A stretch of 64,000 bases of DNA, taken from positions 393,178 to 457,177 of the forward strand of contig FJOG01000010.1 in assembly GCA_900073065.1 (NCBI GenBank). The letters run 5' to 3'. Shown one piece after another: positions 25,869-38,100 of this stretch. The position numbers and the translations under genes are program-made. This DNA is from Phialocephala subalpina (taxonomy: Eukaryota > Ascomycota > Leotiomycetes > Helotiales > Mollisiaceae). Below the pieces are notes generated by a model. It searched no databases. It was not told where the DNA came from and was given only the letters and a program-made list of their open reading frames with translations. Numbering within the stretch: the first letter of the stretch is position 1; each line of letters begins with the position of its first letter.

Positions 25869-27189
25869 TCACGCGGCCCAAACATCCTGTCCCTTTGCTT
25901 CGATCCAGTGACCCAGTTGGTTGACATTTGAGTCCCAATCCTGCAGTCTCGAACGCATGTCACCGATTTGCTTCATATCCAACACCTTTGGCTGAACCCA
26001 GTTGATTCTCGCAATCTCATCTACCTGATCGATGCTTCCCCGTAACAGTCCCAAGCTTAAGGCCTTCATGATCAAGTGCTCGATCTCGTCTGGTCGGACC
26101 TTGGTTTCTTCGGCGATGGTGCTGAAGGACATGGCACGGTCATGTGGTGGTCTGCGGAATACGGTCTCGGTCAAAGCAGCCAGGTATATCTTCTGTCTCA
26201 AGCCATCTGAATGTTGTCTAAGGACCTCATTGGACTTGATGTGATCAGCCAGTCTATCGTACGCAATCAAATCTCCACGGTTGAAAGCGAACAGCAGCTC
26301 GTAGAGCCAACCTTCATTTTCCTTCAATGATTCGAGGATAGGGTGTAGTAGGAGCTCTCCGAAGTTGTATATTGTGTCCGAGACCAAAGCTGCGAGGGCT
26401 AGATCGTATGCTCGTTCCTTGCGCTCCTTGGGGGAGATATCCTTCAAGTCAACGCACTACAATGAATTAGCACTATGGAGAGGAATAGTAAAAGGGATTA
26501 CATACCGCAAGATAAAGTAAAGCGTTGCGGTAATATGAGGCGTACTCTCCTTTGGCCTAGGGATGTTAGCTGTGCTTCTTCAATATTAGAGGTGCTCTTC
26601 TTCAAAAGCAAAATCCAGAGCATAATGCAACCTACGTGATAGAACTCTGCATTTACTCTATAAAAGGCAGCATGAACGATAGTCTCGACAGAGTCAAAGC
26701 CATCCAAGATCTTCTCCGCCTTGTCAAGATCCTTTCGTGCACCATCCTTATCGTCTAATTCGAGCTTGACCGTAGCCACTGCGACTGTAGCATAGACGTA
26801 GGCATCTTGTGAGTTAGGATTATCGACCTTCTTCGCGAGGGCTGTGAGGAAGGAGAGGCGCTCTTCGCTAGCTAGAAATCCGTTAGCAGGGTCCTCTTTA
26901 TACGATAATACCATTCCCTACTTGAACATTGGCCGGCAGCACTGAGACCTAAAGTGACCAACTTGAGCTGGTTAATCTTATCGGCGAAGGTGAGAATGAA
27001 TTTCCGGTAAAAATCCAAACGTTGTTTGGCAGATTCCTTATGGTTGAAGAACTCTACCAAAGCATCTGTCAACTGATGCCATAGCTTTCGCTCCCACAGA
27101 TCTTCGAAAGAGAGGAAGAGCCCTTGTAGATCCTCATGGGCCGCCTCGCTCTGTTCCGCCAGGAAGTCTGGAATCGTGTCGACGTTCAT
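25869..27189 (-). CDS. RPN9: 26S proteasome regulatory subunit Rpn9 (PSMD13)
   Basis: Four exons (27189-26922, 26871-26636, 26556-26506, 26456-25869) give 380 aa. The start MNVDTIPDFLAEQ, the helical repeat with KKVDNPNSQDAYVYAT, the 51-nt exon AKGEYASYYRNALLYLA and the C-terminal PCI/winged-helix segment (MSFSTIAEETKVRPDEIEHLIMKAL) are all Rpn9. It is a structural PCI subunit of the proteasome lid and touches Rpn8/Rpn11. The end WDSNVNQLGHWIEAKGQDVWAA is the conserved C-terminal helix of the lid. It is divergent with the complex I subunit at 27591 over 401 bp. Nothing unusual. Confidence 0.92.
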
Positions 27190-27590
27190 GGTGATTTGAT
27201 ATTGCTAGGAAATCTGTTCGGTCTGGGAGATGGCGAGCCTCAGTTGTCCCTAGATGTGAGGTACAACGATGAGAGTCTAGGTAGTTTTCGTTTCAGGATC
27301 GCAGGTCTCAGTTGCCCCAAGATATGAGGTGCAACGAGAAAAGTCGAGGTGGGTGGAAGGAAGATGTTGACTTTTGGTTTCGATGAATCTTGTTGACGCG
27401 GCTGATGAGTACCTGGAGCTTCCTTCACTAGCGCCAAATCAGTTCCGCCTCGCGACATGGGTCAAAAGACGACCTCCGTTCCCCAAACACCTCTCTCAAT
27501 TGACCCCTCAACGACCTCGCCCGACAGCTTTTGAGAGTCCCAGAGCTCTTTGGACTCTCAGCTCAAGATATTTTGAGCACAACCGCCACG
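27190..27590. promoter_or_regulatory. Divergent promoter RPN9 / complex I 40-kDa subunit
   Basis: 401 bp between divergent starts. An imperfect direct repeat GCCTCAGTTG(T/-)CC..GATGTGAGGTACAACGA and GTCTCAGTTGCCCC..GATATGAGGTGCAACGA lies at about 27237-27335 and may be a duplicated regulatory segment. Confidence 0.5.
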
Positions 27591-29155
27591 ATGCAGAAGT
27601 CCTGCAGTCCGTCCGGTCTCCGGACTGCTGTGCGAACCACCACCAAGAACATCGCCAGTACCACCCCTCTAAGACGGCATATTAGTGATATTGCGATCAC
27701 TCGAACTGGAAAGCCAATTATCAGAACGCAGGGCGGCAGGTCAGTGCTTTTTGAGGTACTGCAATTGGGCCATAGCTGACTTCGTATATCATAGGTCCTC
27801 TCTCGGAGGTACGATTACAACATTTGGCAGAGGAGGATGAATTGCTGATTGGAGCTCTAGGACATACTGTTACGGTCTTCGGTGCTACTGGATTTCTCGG
27901 ACGATACATTGTCAACAGACTTGGTACGCATATCCCAGGATTACATAGCAGGATATCGGACTGACGGATGAGAAAAATAGCTCGGCAAGGATGTACAGTG
28001 ATTGTGCCTTTCCGTGAGGAGATGGCAAAGCGCCATTTGAAGGTTGCAGGAGATTTAGGCCGTGTCATATTCATGGTATGGAGAAATTGGGAGCTTGAGG
28101 AGGAACTTGGCTGATCTACGATCATAGGAATATGATCTCAGAAACACACCATCGTTAGAGAAAAGTGTTCGACATTCAGATGTCGTTTACAATCTCGTTG
28201 GCCGCATGTACCCCACCAAGTACGTCAAGATCTTTTTTGGAAACCTTCAACTTGAAAGTTGACAATTGCCAGGAACTTTGATTTGGAGGATGTTCATGTT
28301 GAGGGCGCTGAACGCATCGCTGAGGCCGTTGCAAAGTATGATGTTGACCGATTTATTCACGTCTCTTCATACAATGCTAACCCCAACTCTCCATCCGAGT
28401 TCTTCTCTACAAAGGTCAGCACCTTTCTCTACGGCTCTGTGAACTCTACTGATCGGATAAATAGGGACGTGGTGAGCAAGTGGTTCGAAGTATTTTCCCT
28501 GAGACCACTATTGTCAGGCCCGCTCCATTATTCGGCTTTGAAGATCGCCTCTTGCACAAGCTTGCCGGTGTGACCAACGTCCTGACCTCTAACCACATGC
28601 AAGAGCGCTATTGGCCCGTTCATGTAAGATCCTCTCTCGCAGTCTAAGGTCTTCACTAACACTCTAGGCCATCGATGTCGGTGAGGCGCTTGAGAAGATG
28701 CTTCATGATGACAGCACTGCTGAGCAGACGTACGAACTCTACGGTCCGAAGAACTACTCAACAGCTGAGATCACTGAGCTTGTCGACAAGGAAATCATCA
28801 AGCACCGCCGTCACATCAACTTGCCAAAGGCTATTCTCAAGCCAGTCGCTGGTCTCTTGAACAAGGCTCTTTGGTGGCCAGTCATCACAGCTGACGAGGT
28901 TGAGCGAGAGTTCATTGACCAACACATTGATCCTACTGCCAAGACCTTCAAGGACCTCGGAATTGAACCAGCAGAGCTCAGCAGTCTTACTTTCCACTAC
29001 TTGGTATGTTCAAACCATTGTAGCCAATACAATGCAGCATACTGACTTCTTTATAGCAAGGATACCGAAGTGCTGCTTTCTACGATCTGCCACCAGCGAC
29101 TGAACGGGAGAAGAGGGAAGAAAAGAAGTACTTGCACGTCATTGACGACCAGTAG
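27591..29155 (+). CDS. NADH:ubiquinone oxidoreductase 40-kDa subunit (NDUFA9)
   Basis: Nine exons (27591-27739, 27795-27808, 27861-27923, 27981-28075, 28128-28219, 28273-28414, 28465-28623, 28668-29003, 29057-29155) give 382 aa. A basic presequence (MQKSCSPSGLRTAVRTTTKN) leads to a Rossmann fold with the NAD(P)-binding VTVFGATGFLGRYIVNRLA, and an atypical short-chain dehydrogenase body (YNLVGRMYPTKNFDLEDVHVEGAERIAEA). NDUFA9/NUO-40 is an accessory subunit of mitochondrial complex I at the membrane/peripheral-arm junction and binds NADPH tightly. Exon 2 is a 14-nt microexon (SSLG), in a heavily split 5' half. It ends in KKYLHVIDDQ. All joins restore family sequence. Confidence 0.92.
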
Positions 29156-29473
29156 AGACTTAGATTGATCCAACGTGTATCTTGTTTGGGGTATTGTACA
29201 TATGTCGAAGAAGCCTTAAAATGCATCTGAATTCCATCGTAAATTGCACCTCTTGTGAAGCTCAACACGTGACCCCTAAATTCTTTGATAGGCTCGCTCT
29301 TTCCATGAACTTGAGCTTGAGATACATCATGCGAGAATAACTTAATATTGATGGATGATTTAGTCAGAGTCCTGCGAGGAAGCGATGTCAACCCCCCTTA
29401 AAATCTCGCCACAACTCGAATTTCTCGCCAAAATCTTTCATCCACAACCTTGCCAACCTGGCCAACCACAAAA

Positions 29474-30681
29474 ATGGACGACGATGATGATGTCCCGTAA
29501 CTTTCCCTCCCCAGCCCTACTCTGTTCCAAAATCTAACAAAACGTCACAGTGTCCTCTCATCCAGCGCGCTCGACGCCCTAAAAGAATTCTACGCCGACC
29601 GCGATGCACGTGCTAAGGCCTTCGAGGACCTAAAAGCTGATGCTGAGAATGATGCTCAGGGTAGGAAGGATGGGAAGTGGAGTATGGAGATGTTTCAGGA
29701 GGATTGGAATGAGAGTCAATTCTGGGTTCGTCTTTCCTCAGCTTTTACTTTTGGTTCTTGCTTTGCCTGGGACGCGTACGGGCCGTGAGATGAGCAAGGA
29801 GGGGATGTGGGATGGAATCGAATTTGAGTATGGATTAGCTGATGATGAGTAGTATTCTGATGAGACGGCTACGGCTTTAGCAGAAGAGCTGCTTGATGGT
29901 GCGGGGAAGGAGACGGCTATCGCTGTTGTTTCGGCACCGAGTGTGTTTGTCCAGCTTAAGAATATCTTGGTATGCTTTCCTACTTCTGCTTTCTCTCATA
30001 TTCTTGACTTTAAACGGATTTACTAACCAAAGAACTAGGCTGAGAAACCAGAAGATGAGCGGCCTAAGATATGGCTCCTTGAATACGACAAACGATTTGA
30101 GGTCTTTAAGGATGAGTTCGTGTTCTATGATTTCAAAAATCCGTTGAAGTTACCTCGTGAGTCTCCTGTCTTTTTACGCTTGAAAACAAATGCTCACGCC
30201 TTACCACAGCAAGCATGAAAGCAAGCACCGACCACATCATAGTCGACCCTCCCTTCCTTAGCGAAGACTGCCAAACAAAAGGTACTCCTCCTCTTCTCTC
30301 TCCCTGCTCCTCTTCCTTCTCGTTTCCCTTCCCCTTCCCCCATTCTCCTCTCTTTCTCCCTCTACCCTTCCATCCATCCGCAAGTCCACAACTCACAACT
30401 AACACCCCACCACAGCCGCAATGACAGTCCGCTATCTCTCCCGCTCATCCACCCCACCATGCTCCTCATCACCATCTAGAAAACTCATCTCCTGCACAGG
30501 CGAAAGAATGCAGCCCCTAATCGAAAAGCTCTACCGAGCCCAGGGGGTCAAGGCCACGACCTTTGAACCCATTCATTTGAAGGGATTGAGTAATGAGTTT
30601 TTCTGTTATGCGAATTTTGAGTGTGGGCGATGGAAGTGGAGGGAGAGGGACGGGAAGGGGGAAGGTGAGGAAGGGAGTTGA
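29474..30681 (+). CDS. EFM5: eEF1A lysine methyltransferase Efm5 (N6AMT2 family)
   Basis: Six exons (29474-29496, 29551-29725, 29853-29969, 30039-30156, 30210-30281, 30416-30681) give 256 aa. The segment [18 protein letters not shown], the block [17 protein letters not shown], and the catalytic-type motif [17 protein letters not shown] (DPPF) place it in the N6-adenine-like family of protein lysine methyltransferases. Efm5 trimethylates Lys79 of eEF1A in yeast. [11 protein letters not shown] is the conserved C-terminal strand. Intron 5 (134 bp) is an unbroken pyrimidine tract (CTCTTCCTTCTCG...), longer than usual. The last residues ([15 protein letters not shown]) are low complexity. Confidence 0.85.
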
Positions 30682-31002
30682 GGATGATGTGTGTTAAAAA
30701 GAATGGCGAGCTTGCTTTATCAGACGAGGAAACTGAAAGGTACATTGACAGGCACTTGATCCCTTTCATATATCAACAAGACGTTATGAGGAGCGTGAGG
30801 AAGATTTGTGAAGTAGCATTCATTTCGTTCATTCCATAATGCGTTCTACAAGGCATGTTTCGCCTGGGGTATATTTCGCAACAAAACAGTAAAGACCCTA
30901 ACGCCTGATGTATGCACCCATAATTATCCACAATGCCGTCGGCCGCAAGAAGATAGCGTACCGTAAATTTCCGCTGCCAACCAAGCCCATAATGTACACC
31001 CT
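30682..31002. other. Convergent 3' intergenic region
   Basis: 321 bp between EFM5 and UBP8 ends. Two possible polyadenylation signals on the plus strand (CATAAT near 30836). No gene seen. Confidence 0.4.
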
Positions 31003-32901
31003 TTAGTTCTGCTCATCCGCACTGGCCAGAGACTGAATAACATAGAATAGCATGTATGCCTCGGCTCCCAAAACCTCTGACTTCGAAGCCAATAACGACT
31101 TATGATCGTCGAATTGGAACCACTGCAATCGAATTAGCCGCAGAACACCGAATACAAGGATGATGGTAACATACCTGGTTATCGTATTTCGAATAGGAAA
31201 TGTAGTGACCTTGCTCAAGGGCGCTACCCTTGTGGACAACCACGCTCTGAAGATGGTAGGTGCTCCTAGTTTTCAGAGCATGTTGAGTTTTGCCGTGACC
31301 TTTGGCTTCGCCTGATCTGTCCGTGTAGGGAAGCATCTCAAGCTTGAGTGGGAATGAGACCTTCTTCTTAATCTTAATAGCCCCGCTTCCGCGTTGGCTG
31401 AAGCGCTGTGAAGTTGTTAGCTATCAGAAAGCGATGATATCCGAAAGCAGTTTATCAGGGTGGACTTGACTAAGAGTGGAACTAACCTTGAGCTGAATGC
31501 ACAACACATTTGGCAGTGTCTTAATGCTCACTTGCTTCGTCGCCTTCTTGCTACCACAAGTCGAACAGGTGTATTCGCATTGTTCTTGTGTGAAATATTC
31601 CTTTTTGAGAAGCTTTTCAAGTGACGGGAGTGAATTTTTACCAAGGAACTCTAGACCAAGGCTGAGATCTGAGAACTGCTGCGGGCTACTCCGTGTGACA
31701 GCACCACACTTCTTGCCACCGACTTCGCCCCTGCATTTGATGATGCTTTGGGTTTTGCCGTAGAAGGTTTGGTGAACGACACAATCGCAATCCTCGCTAT
31801 GATACTTGGACCGCTTCGTAGGAGAAGATTCAAGTGCCAACAACTGTGCATCAGATGAGGTGATTTCGTGAAGCTCTTCGAGAAGGAAGTTCAAGAATTC
31901 GTGCGCATCTTGTTGTTCGTTGGGAAGAAGAGCTGCATATGCTGCCTTGGATGAGAGAATAAAGCTTCCTAGGATATCATGTGGCCGAAAGGGCGTTTTG
32001 TCCTCGAAATTGTTGAACAGCTGGAACATTTCATCCATGTTGCAGCTCAAGCATGGCTCGTTGTTCTGTGACCTTGGACATGTTGTAGGCTTGTGTCCCT
32101 CGCTCAAGTAGAAATTCCTAACCAGTGGATTGTGTACCAATGATTCGAGAATGACGGTCATGTAGCAGGTAGAGCCCATGTTCCACATACCGCGGACGCT
32201 TATGGTATTGCAAGCCCTCTTGCTTGCGTGTTCCTTCATTGTGGCTTCTTGGAAAAGGTCGGCATGCTGGTCGGGTTTTCGCTTTCGAGCTGGTGCCCAG
32301 TTGTCAGAATTTGCTTTCAGATGATCAAATGAGGAGGATTGAGGGGACACTAACAGCCAGCAAAAGAACCTGTCTCTACCTTCTTGGTTCTCAATGCCTC
32401 GAGAGTTGGATCGAAGACAAAGTCTTTGCACATGTTGCAAAAGACATGGCCTTTTCGAGATTCAACGTCTAATTGAATTAGCAAGTTCATGAGTAGAGAA
32501 GCCATGAGGACTTTGACATACATATCCTGTGTCCATCTGTTTTGCTGTGCTCTTCAAGTCGGTCTTCCGGAAATGTAAGGTCGCATTGAGTGCAGAGGTA
32601 GAGGGGCCCGATGCGAGCGACTGTTCGGTCCTTCTTATCTTTATAATGTTGAACGAGAATTGGTGAGTTGTCGGTAATGGAGACAAGAGCGTTTTTGTAG
32701 TTCTTGAGAAAGAGGGAGCGTCCCTTTGGTTTTATCATGGAGAGGCGAAGATGGTCTGCAGCAAAGGTGAGCAGGCTGACAAGGCTGTAGGACATGGGAA
32801 AACTTACCACAACCATAAGAGAGCACACCAGGTTTGTAAGTGGGTTTGTCTTCCTTCATTCTTCTTGGCGTCATTGGCGTACCAGGGCGAGATGATTCCA
32901 T
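31003..32901 (-). CDS. UBP8: SAGA histone H2B deubiquitinase Ubp8 (USP22)
   Basis: Six exons (32901-32808, 32755-32522, 32468-32355, 32289-31487, 31405-31175, 31122-31003) give 531 aa. The N-terminal ZnF-UBP domain is complete: GCDHLRL, CTQCDLTF, EEHSKTDGHR and CNMCKDFVFD. The USP domain has the catalytic Cys at about residue 189 in GMWNMGSTCYMTV and the His in GHYISYSKYDNQWFQFDD; CxxC zinc pairs are seen (CRGEVGGKKCGA, CSTCGSKK). Ubp8 removes ubiquitin from H2B as part of the SAGA DUB module in the nucleus. It has DCDCVVHQTFYGKTQS, a USP22-type feature. GNTC is replaced by GSTC, a small family-permitted change. It diverges from the metallo-beta-lactamase gene over 281 bp. Confidence 0.92.
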
Positions 32902-33182
32902 GTTTGTTGAAATCTGCTGAAATCTTTTGTGTTGAAGTTTGCTGTCTGTGGTTGTGTTGTTGGGTGAGGAAGAAGTCGCAGGCTGAGCTCGAGGGCGGTG
33001 GCAGAATCTCGACCCCTGTAATTCACAGGAGAGTCAGCACAAGAGAAGCGACGAATTAGGCACCGTGCTCATGACACAATAGCAAGGAGCCGAGGCTATG
33101 GTTTTCATTTCTGTTCACTCTCAGCCGAATATCAACTTCGAAGACGCAACAATAGTAATTAATGCCAACAATTGTTTCAAGA

Positions 33183-34252
33183 ATGGCAACTCAAATTATT
33201 CATCTGCCAGAGGTGGAGAAACTAAGTCCGAGAATTATTCGCATTCTTGGAGGTAATCCAGGAAAAGTACGTTGAACTCCTTCGATGCACCCCCTATTTT
33301 CAGTCTGCAGGCACCAGCGTGCTCTTCAATCACGTTTTTTTTACCGAATGTGCGTTTAATGGTTTAGTTGTGCTTCTTCACCCAAATTCTTAGCATTGTT
33401 TACATCCGCTGGCTAAGCTGATCATTTGCTAGTTCACACTCCAAGGTAGCAGCTTCGCTCTGGACGTACCGTACGCCTGTCTAATCCATCATAGGAACAA
33501 ATACCTATATTGTTGGTACCGGACAGCAGCGGCTCCTTATAGATACTGGTGAAGGGAAGCCAGCTTGGATCGCAAACATCAAGGATGTCTTGAAGAAGGA
33601 GAACATCTCACTTTCAAAAGCGATCATCACGCACTGGCATCATGATCATCAAGGCGGCATAAAGGATCTACTTGAATATTCTCCTGATACAGGAATCTTC
33701 AAGAACCAGCCCGAAGATGGTCAGCAAGACATACGAGACGGCCAAACATTCCAAGTGGACGGTGCCTCACTCCGCGCTGTCTTTTCCCCAGGACACACTC
33801 GAGACCACATGTCTTTCGTGCTAGAAGAAGAGGACGCCATGTTTACCGCAGATAACGTCCTCGGTGCCGGGACAGCTGTCTTCGAGGACCTCGCAACATA
33901 TCTGAACAGTCTCGAGGTCATGAGAGGAAAGTTCCAAGGACGAGCATATCCTGGCCATGGACCAGTGATTGAGGACGGACCTGCCAAAATATTAGAGTAC
34001 ATCCGGCATAGGAAGCAGCGGGAAGAGCAAGTGATTCAAGTCCTGAAGTCTTCGACGTCCAAGAATAGCGAGGCGGATGAATGGGAGTCGATGGAGATTG
34101 TCAAGATCATCTACAAAGATGTCCCAGAAAATTTGCATGTTCCTGCTCACGGCGGTGTCATGCAGATACTGAGGAAGTTGGAGGAAGAGGAGAAAGTTGT
34201 GCAGCATACCAAGACGGAGAAGTGGAGGATTCGAAACCGAGCGGCTCTGTGA
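33183..34252 (+). CDS. Metallo-beta-lactamase-fold protein (LACTB2-like)
   Basis: Three exons (33183-33266, 33433-33445, 33495-34252) give 284 aa. The metal-binding motif THWHHDHQGG (HxHxDH), then SPGHTRDHMSF and AYPGHGPVIEDG, form the LACTB2/glyoxalase-II-like binuclear zinc site, and the start NPGKFTLQGTNTYIVGTG matches LACTB2. LACTB2 is a single-strand RNA endonuclease in animal mitochondria; in fungi related enzymes also act as lactamase-like thioesterases in polyketide clusters, but there is no cluster here. Exon 2 is a 13-nt microexon (FTLQ+G), between a 166-bp and a 49-bp intron. The GT..AG around it and the exact FTLQGTNTY sequence support it. Function beyond hydrolase is unassigned. 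Confidence 0.85.
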
Positions 34253-36230
34253 GCTTGAAGTCAAGATGCTGGTGCTGAGAGATTCAAAGAGGGAATCAGA
34301 ACCGAGATATGCTTCTGGGTGGTCTTTGCAATTGCATGACCTCTCACAAGACTTCTGACAGGTGCCGATAAGGGTGGGAGAGGGGGATAAGTCTGAGATA
34401 AGAGTGGCTTGAGGCTTGCAGCACAGACGAGTCTTACCCCACATCCAAACTTGATCAAACCCAACATATCAGAAGAACACACGAGAAGCGTTTCAATTCA
34501 TCCGTCCTGTACTGCTGTGCTCCAGCTTGAATCGCGTATCCTCGCAGATAACCAATGCCGAGTGCGGAGGATCAATCGACTGATTATCTCTTGGCGCAAA
34601 CGCGGGGCATCTACAAAAGGTCGAGAGACCTGCAAAGAGACCTGCAGGAGGTGCACAAGGGACTCGAAACATCCTTGATACTGCAAGTGATGCACATCCG
34701 CAATCAAAAACCGCTCCAACAGCCTTGCTCGCAGAAGGTGGTGTGGTTGTTGCTAGCTTCAAAAGGAGACCGGTTTCCTCTCCAATGAGAGTCTCTGGAT
34801 AAAAAGCGGAGAAAGTTGTCCGGCAACACATGCAATTTGTTTTCTCCCAGCTTTCCCAGCCACACGTAGAGCGAGTCCCGCCAAGCGGCGCCCGCCACGG
34901 CAGTCGAATCGCGGCGAGCTAAGAAATCCTTTAAGTTGACATCAGAAGGTGCGCCTCTCTGTATGCGTCACAAGTTCGTGGAGAGAAAGGCAGCAATCGG
35001 CGTCATCAGAAACAGATGCGATGCAAGGATGGCAGAAGGAAGGGGAAGGTTGACACCGAAGTGCAGTTGTCACACCGCACAGAAGAATCTGTGCTGGCGG
35101 GATGGATATTTGAATGCTCGTGGGTCGTTCACAATTCCCTGCGGATGTCGTGCTGGGCAATCAAGAGGAACCACACTCTTCGGCCGAGTACCGAGTCAGA
35201 AAGAGTTACAAGATGCGAACTCCAACCATACCGCGCGCGCACCGACAATGAGGGGAAAAGAGAGGGATAAAAAGATGGTACGAGAAGTGGCTGTTGGCCC
35301 TGAAAATTCCGACCACTGGTGCCACCTCGTGCCACTTTTGTTTTCGATTTACACGATTGACTCGATGATGCCCATCGAAAAGTGAAGGTATTGATGATAA
35401 CTCATCCGAATCTTCCGGAGGCGTTTCCTACCAGTCCTGACGAGTTGCAGACATCCCTGCCCCTTCCCTGCCCCATCTCGCATCCTCTGACCACCGCGCT
35501 GACCTATCAAGGAATGCGAGGTGCCCCACGGCCTGTGCACGCAGCACGCCCATTTCTAACGTCAGCCACTCACATCACATCGCCAAGAGGCTACTGGTGC
35601 CGATTGTTGCGAAAATCTTCGAAGCTCAGCCTTGTCCTGTCAGAAAATCAGAGAGAATTAATAATGCGGTGAGCAGGCACGAAAGGATATGGCGGAAACC
35701 ACCAACTCCGTCATATCCTTTACCCGAATCATCCCAATCACGGCGCGCCGTCCTCGGAGGCCTGCTTACATGATTGCTGAATACTGACTGGACTGAGAGA
35801 TCTAGATATCCGACCCGGTCCCGACATGGCTGCGTCAGGGCCCCAAGGTGTGCTGTTTCCACGCCGCATATTCGAGAAGCAATGATGATTTAGATGACTG
35901 GTCTTTTCCCCTTCCTGCATAGTCTCTTCGCAATATCGTTCCATCTGCATTCCTTGCGGCAGCTACGACTATCCTCTTCAGTTGTCGGCCATAACGGTGA
36001 CGGTGCATTCGGGGGCCTGGATGGTCTTATAAACGTCATTCGCCCAGGCTGACTATTTTTTTCTTTGCGCTCCACCGCGCTGTGGATATATGAAGCTGGG
36101 ACTTCTGTCTTGAATAATACTCTGTGACTTGCCTTCAGTTGACCTGCGAACAGGAAGACTCGGATCTCGTCTGACGGTTGAAGCTACCCCGCCATCACCA
36201 ATATCTCAAGCGAAGCTGCTTCCTCAACCT
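34253..36230. promoter_or_regulatory. Long non-coding region upstream of YTP1
   Basis: About 2 kb without a supportable gene. Small ORFs on both strands (for example 34555-34788, 34936-35385) have no motif or splice continuation. A TATAAA-like TTATAAACG lies at 36026 and pyrimidine-rich sequence follows. Such length is unusual in this dense window and may mean a complex promoter, a long 5' UTR or an unannotated non-coding transcript. Confidence 0.4.
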
Positions 36231-38100
36231 ATGCAGTCGCCATCGCTCACCTTCGGGACTCTAGCTGGTGCTGTTCTGCTCGGACTTTCGTCTGTAGCAG
36301 TCGCACACGGTCATGATGAGGATATGAGTATAGACGTAAGCTCTACTCGCCCCACCATAACCACAACAACAGCTACCCCTCTACCTGCGCCAGACACTTA
36401 CTGGAGCACTGGCGGGAGTTTGCTGACAGCACACATTGCTCTGATGACCATAGCGTGGATTTTCATACTTCCAATCAGTATGTAGCTTATTGTCATTTTC
36501 GGAGCCTCCTCAATCTTGTATGTTTACTAACAGAACCAGGTGTAATGATCTCAATCGCTCGCTCAAGATACACCCTCCCAGTCCAATTCCTCTTCCTAAT
36601 CACAAACGGCATCGGCGTCTTCCTAATCACAATCTACAACGCCAGCACACCAGACCTCTACCCGAACAACGCACACCACAAACTAGGCTGGATCCTAACC
36701 TGGATCATTTCCGCCCAAGTCGTGTTGGGAATTATATCCGCATACACAAACCGCAACGATGATCATGGCTTCATGCCCATCTCCACCGAAGCAATGGCAG
36801 AACACCAACGTCGACATGATCTCCGAAGAGCAGAAACATATCGATTTTCGAATGATAGTGGACAAGGTACGGAACCAAATACGGAGAGTTTGAGAAGTCA
36901 AAGTATTTCAAGTACGCATTCTGATTTACCTGATACTCATAAGCATGAGGATGAGGAGGAGGAGGAGGAGAAGGGTCTTATGCATGGGAGTAAAGTGGAT
37001 AAGTTCTTGAAGTCAAGAATTCCCGGCTTGCTTTCTTCCAGAGTGTTGAAGGCGTTCCGGTTTGCATATAATGCCGTTGATCGGTTAATTTTGATTCTGG
37101 GGTTTGTGGGATTTACCACCGGGATTATCTCTTACGGTGGTTTCTTCGTAAGTCCTCTTTTCGCCTTCCCAAATTCCAAGAATTTTCTCTAACAAAAAAT
37201 TCTTCTAGATGGGACCAAAAGTTTTCAGTGGCCTAGCCCACTGGATCAAAGGGGGCATCTTCTTCTGGTATGGCATTCTTACCCTCGGCCGCTGGGCAGG
37301 CTGCTTCGCAGACATTGGATGGGCGTGGAACATCAAGCCATTGAAGTCTCGCGCCGTATCCGCTGAGTTCGTTGAGAGTTTTTTGATCTTCTTTTACGGA
37401 TCCACGAACGTGTTTCTTGAGCATTTGACGGCGTGGGGGAAGGAATGGAGTGCGCAGGATTTGGAACATATTTCGATTACTGTTATGTTCTTTGGTGGTG
37501 GACTGGTATTTCTCCCACTGCCCTCGTTTTCTCTCGAAGGATATAGCTAATGTTTGCAAGTGCGGAATGCTCATCGAATCCCACCGAATCCGAAACCTCT
37601 TAAATGTAGTCCGACAATCAGATATCTCGTACGACCCAGAAACAACAGAAGAACCAAAGAGCTACCGAACACCAATGAATCCCCTTCCTGCCCTCGTCGT
37701 TCTCCTTCTCGGTCTAATGATGTCCTCCCACCATCAAGAATCCATGGTCAGCACAATGATCCACACCCAATGGGGCACTCTCCTAGCCGGCGCGGCATTC
37801 GCACGTGCAGCGACATACATCATTTTCTACCTTTCTCCTCCTTCGTCTATCTTTCCAGGCAGACCGCCGGCGGAGCTGATCACGGCGTTCTGTCTCATGG
37901 CTGGAGGGATGATCTTTATGTCTAGTGCGAGAGATACGGTGGAAGCGATGGAAGCGCACAATCTGGACGCGATGTTCATGTTCACCATCTCGATGGGGGT
38001 TATTACCTTCCTTATGGCGTGGATTATTGCTGTTATTGCTATTAAAGGGGTTGCGGTTAGGAGAGAGAATAGATCTGCGATCTTTCGTGGTGTCGCGTAA
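36231..38100 (+). CDS. YTP1-family membrane protein
   Basis: Four exons (36231-36477, 36540-37147, 37209-37505, 37561-38100) give 563 aa. An N-terminal signal peptide (LTFGTLAGAVLLGLSSVAVAHG) is followed by a His/Asp stretch and a cytochrome b561-like membrane core: HIALMTIAWIFILPIS, QFLFLITNGIGVFLI, NNAHHKLGWILTWIISAQVVLG. A charged linker (HKHEDEEEEEEKGL) separates it from the Ytp1 C-terminal domain, with GLAHWIKGGIFFWYGILTLGRW and ...FYGSTNVFLEHL. Around ten membrane spans are visible. Yeast Ytp1 is an uncharacterised mitochondrial-type plasma-membrane-like protein; His pairs in the b561-like core suggest haem binding, which is inference. Start ATG 36231 chosen because the upstream in-frame part has only a TTG. 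Confidence 0.85.

Noticed and set aside
33183..34252. Polyketide-cluster thioesterase
   Set aside because: Sequence is also MBL-fold, but no polyketide synthase or other cluster gene is nearby and the N-terminus fits LACTB2.
34555..34788. Small plausible-looking protein with KRSRDLQRDLQEVHKGLE
   Set aside because: Short, no homologous motif known to me and no splice or promoter support.
34936..35385. 149-codon ORF upstream of YTP1
   Set aside because: No recognisable domain, no splice continuation and random-like composition.
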